A DNA stretch of 64,000 bases, taken from contig NC_060107.1 of assembly GCF_021155765.1 (NCBI RefSeq), positions 12,262,501 to 12,326,500 on the forward strand, written 5' to 3'. Numbering within the stretch: the first letter of the stretch is position 1; each line of letters begins with the position of its first letter. The notes beneath the pieces are model-generated. The model was not told the DNA's origin and searched no databases. It worked only from the letters and a program-made list of their open reading frames with translations. The position numbers were made by a program, and so were the translations under genes. Source of the DNA: Diprion similis. Taxonomy: Eukaryota; Arthropoda; Insecta; Hymenoptera; Diprionidae. Shown here in pieces: positions 63,954-64,000 of this stretch.

Positions 63954-64000
63954 TTACTCCTCCTTCGTTGGCTCGGACTTCTTGCCAATGGGGATGGCTG
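63954..64000 (-). CDS. C-terminal end of an unidentified minus-strand gene (partial)
   Basis: On the minus strand the window edge enters an open frame ending AIPIGKKSEPTKEE and TAA (63956-63954). The charged Lys/Glu tail and the locally higher GC suggest a real last exon, but 15 codons do not allow a family call. The gene continues beyond the window. Its 3' UTR would run into the microsatellite-rich DNA to the left. Confidence 0.45.
   Translation of the reverse strand, partial: AIPIGKKSEPTKEE

Overview
This window is insect nuclear DNA. Evidence: short-exon genes with GT-AG introns, two Rebers-Riddiford (RR-1) cuticle proteins, a divergent nicotinic acetylcholine receptor subunit, an insect-type glycogen phosphorylase, AATAAA poly(A) signals, and mariner-, Helitron- and pogo-like DNA transposon remains in an AT-rich background. 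Order is not decided by the sequence; a holometabolous insect such as a hymenopteran would fit, but that is a guess.

Layout. Bases 1-15498 are one satellite DNA array of about 50 head-to-tail copies of a 312-bp monomer. It has nested higher-order structure: a long block repeated with an offset of 12 monomers, a 4-monomer unit present three times, and a 3-monomer unit present twice. The array ends abruptly inside a monomer and is followed by a dead mariner transposase split by about 0.5 kb of other sequence. The unique arm then carries: a GDP-D-glucose phosphorylase (GDPGP1-like) gene (+, 18454-19932); a cuticle protein gene (-, 21347-22785); a second cuticle protein gene (+, 27618-28389); a decayed third cuticle-like fragment (30432-30599); a Helitron-like element (32290-32748); an unrecognised five-exon gene whose protein repeats a P-[KR]-D-N-I-G motif three times and ends in a hydrophobic tail (-, 33284-35921); an unrecognised seven-bladed WD40 protein (-, 36293-38280); head-to-head with it an alpha-type nicotinic receptor subunit (+, 38894-43224); a two-domain galectin (-, 44393-50248); glycogen phosphorylase (-, 52434-59861); and, at the right edge, the last codons of a further minus-strand gene (63954-64000).

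Exon models were built by hand from splice signals. Every model closes in frame: 352, 106, 106, 214, 412, 451, 348 and 844 aa. The genes do not form one pathway; this is an ordinary euchromatic gene cluster beside a satellite block. Introns and spacers hold several foldback/MITE-like inverted repeats and a dispersed family of roughly 43-50 bp imperfect tandem repeats. The items most worth follow-up are the PxDNIG-repeat protein, the satellite organisation with its open-frame variant monomers, and the two foldback elements inside receptor introns. I saw no CRISPR array, rRNA or tRNA gene.
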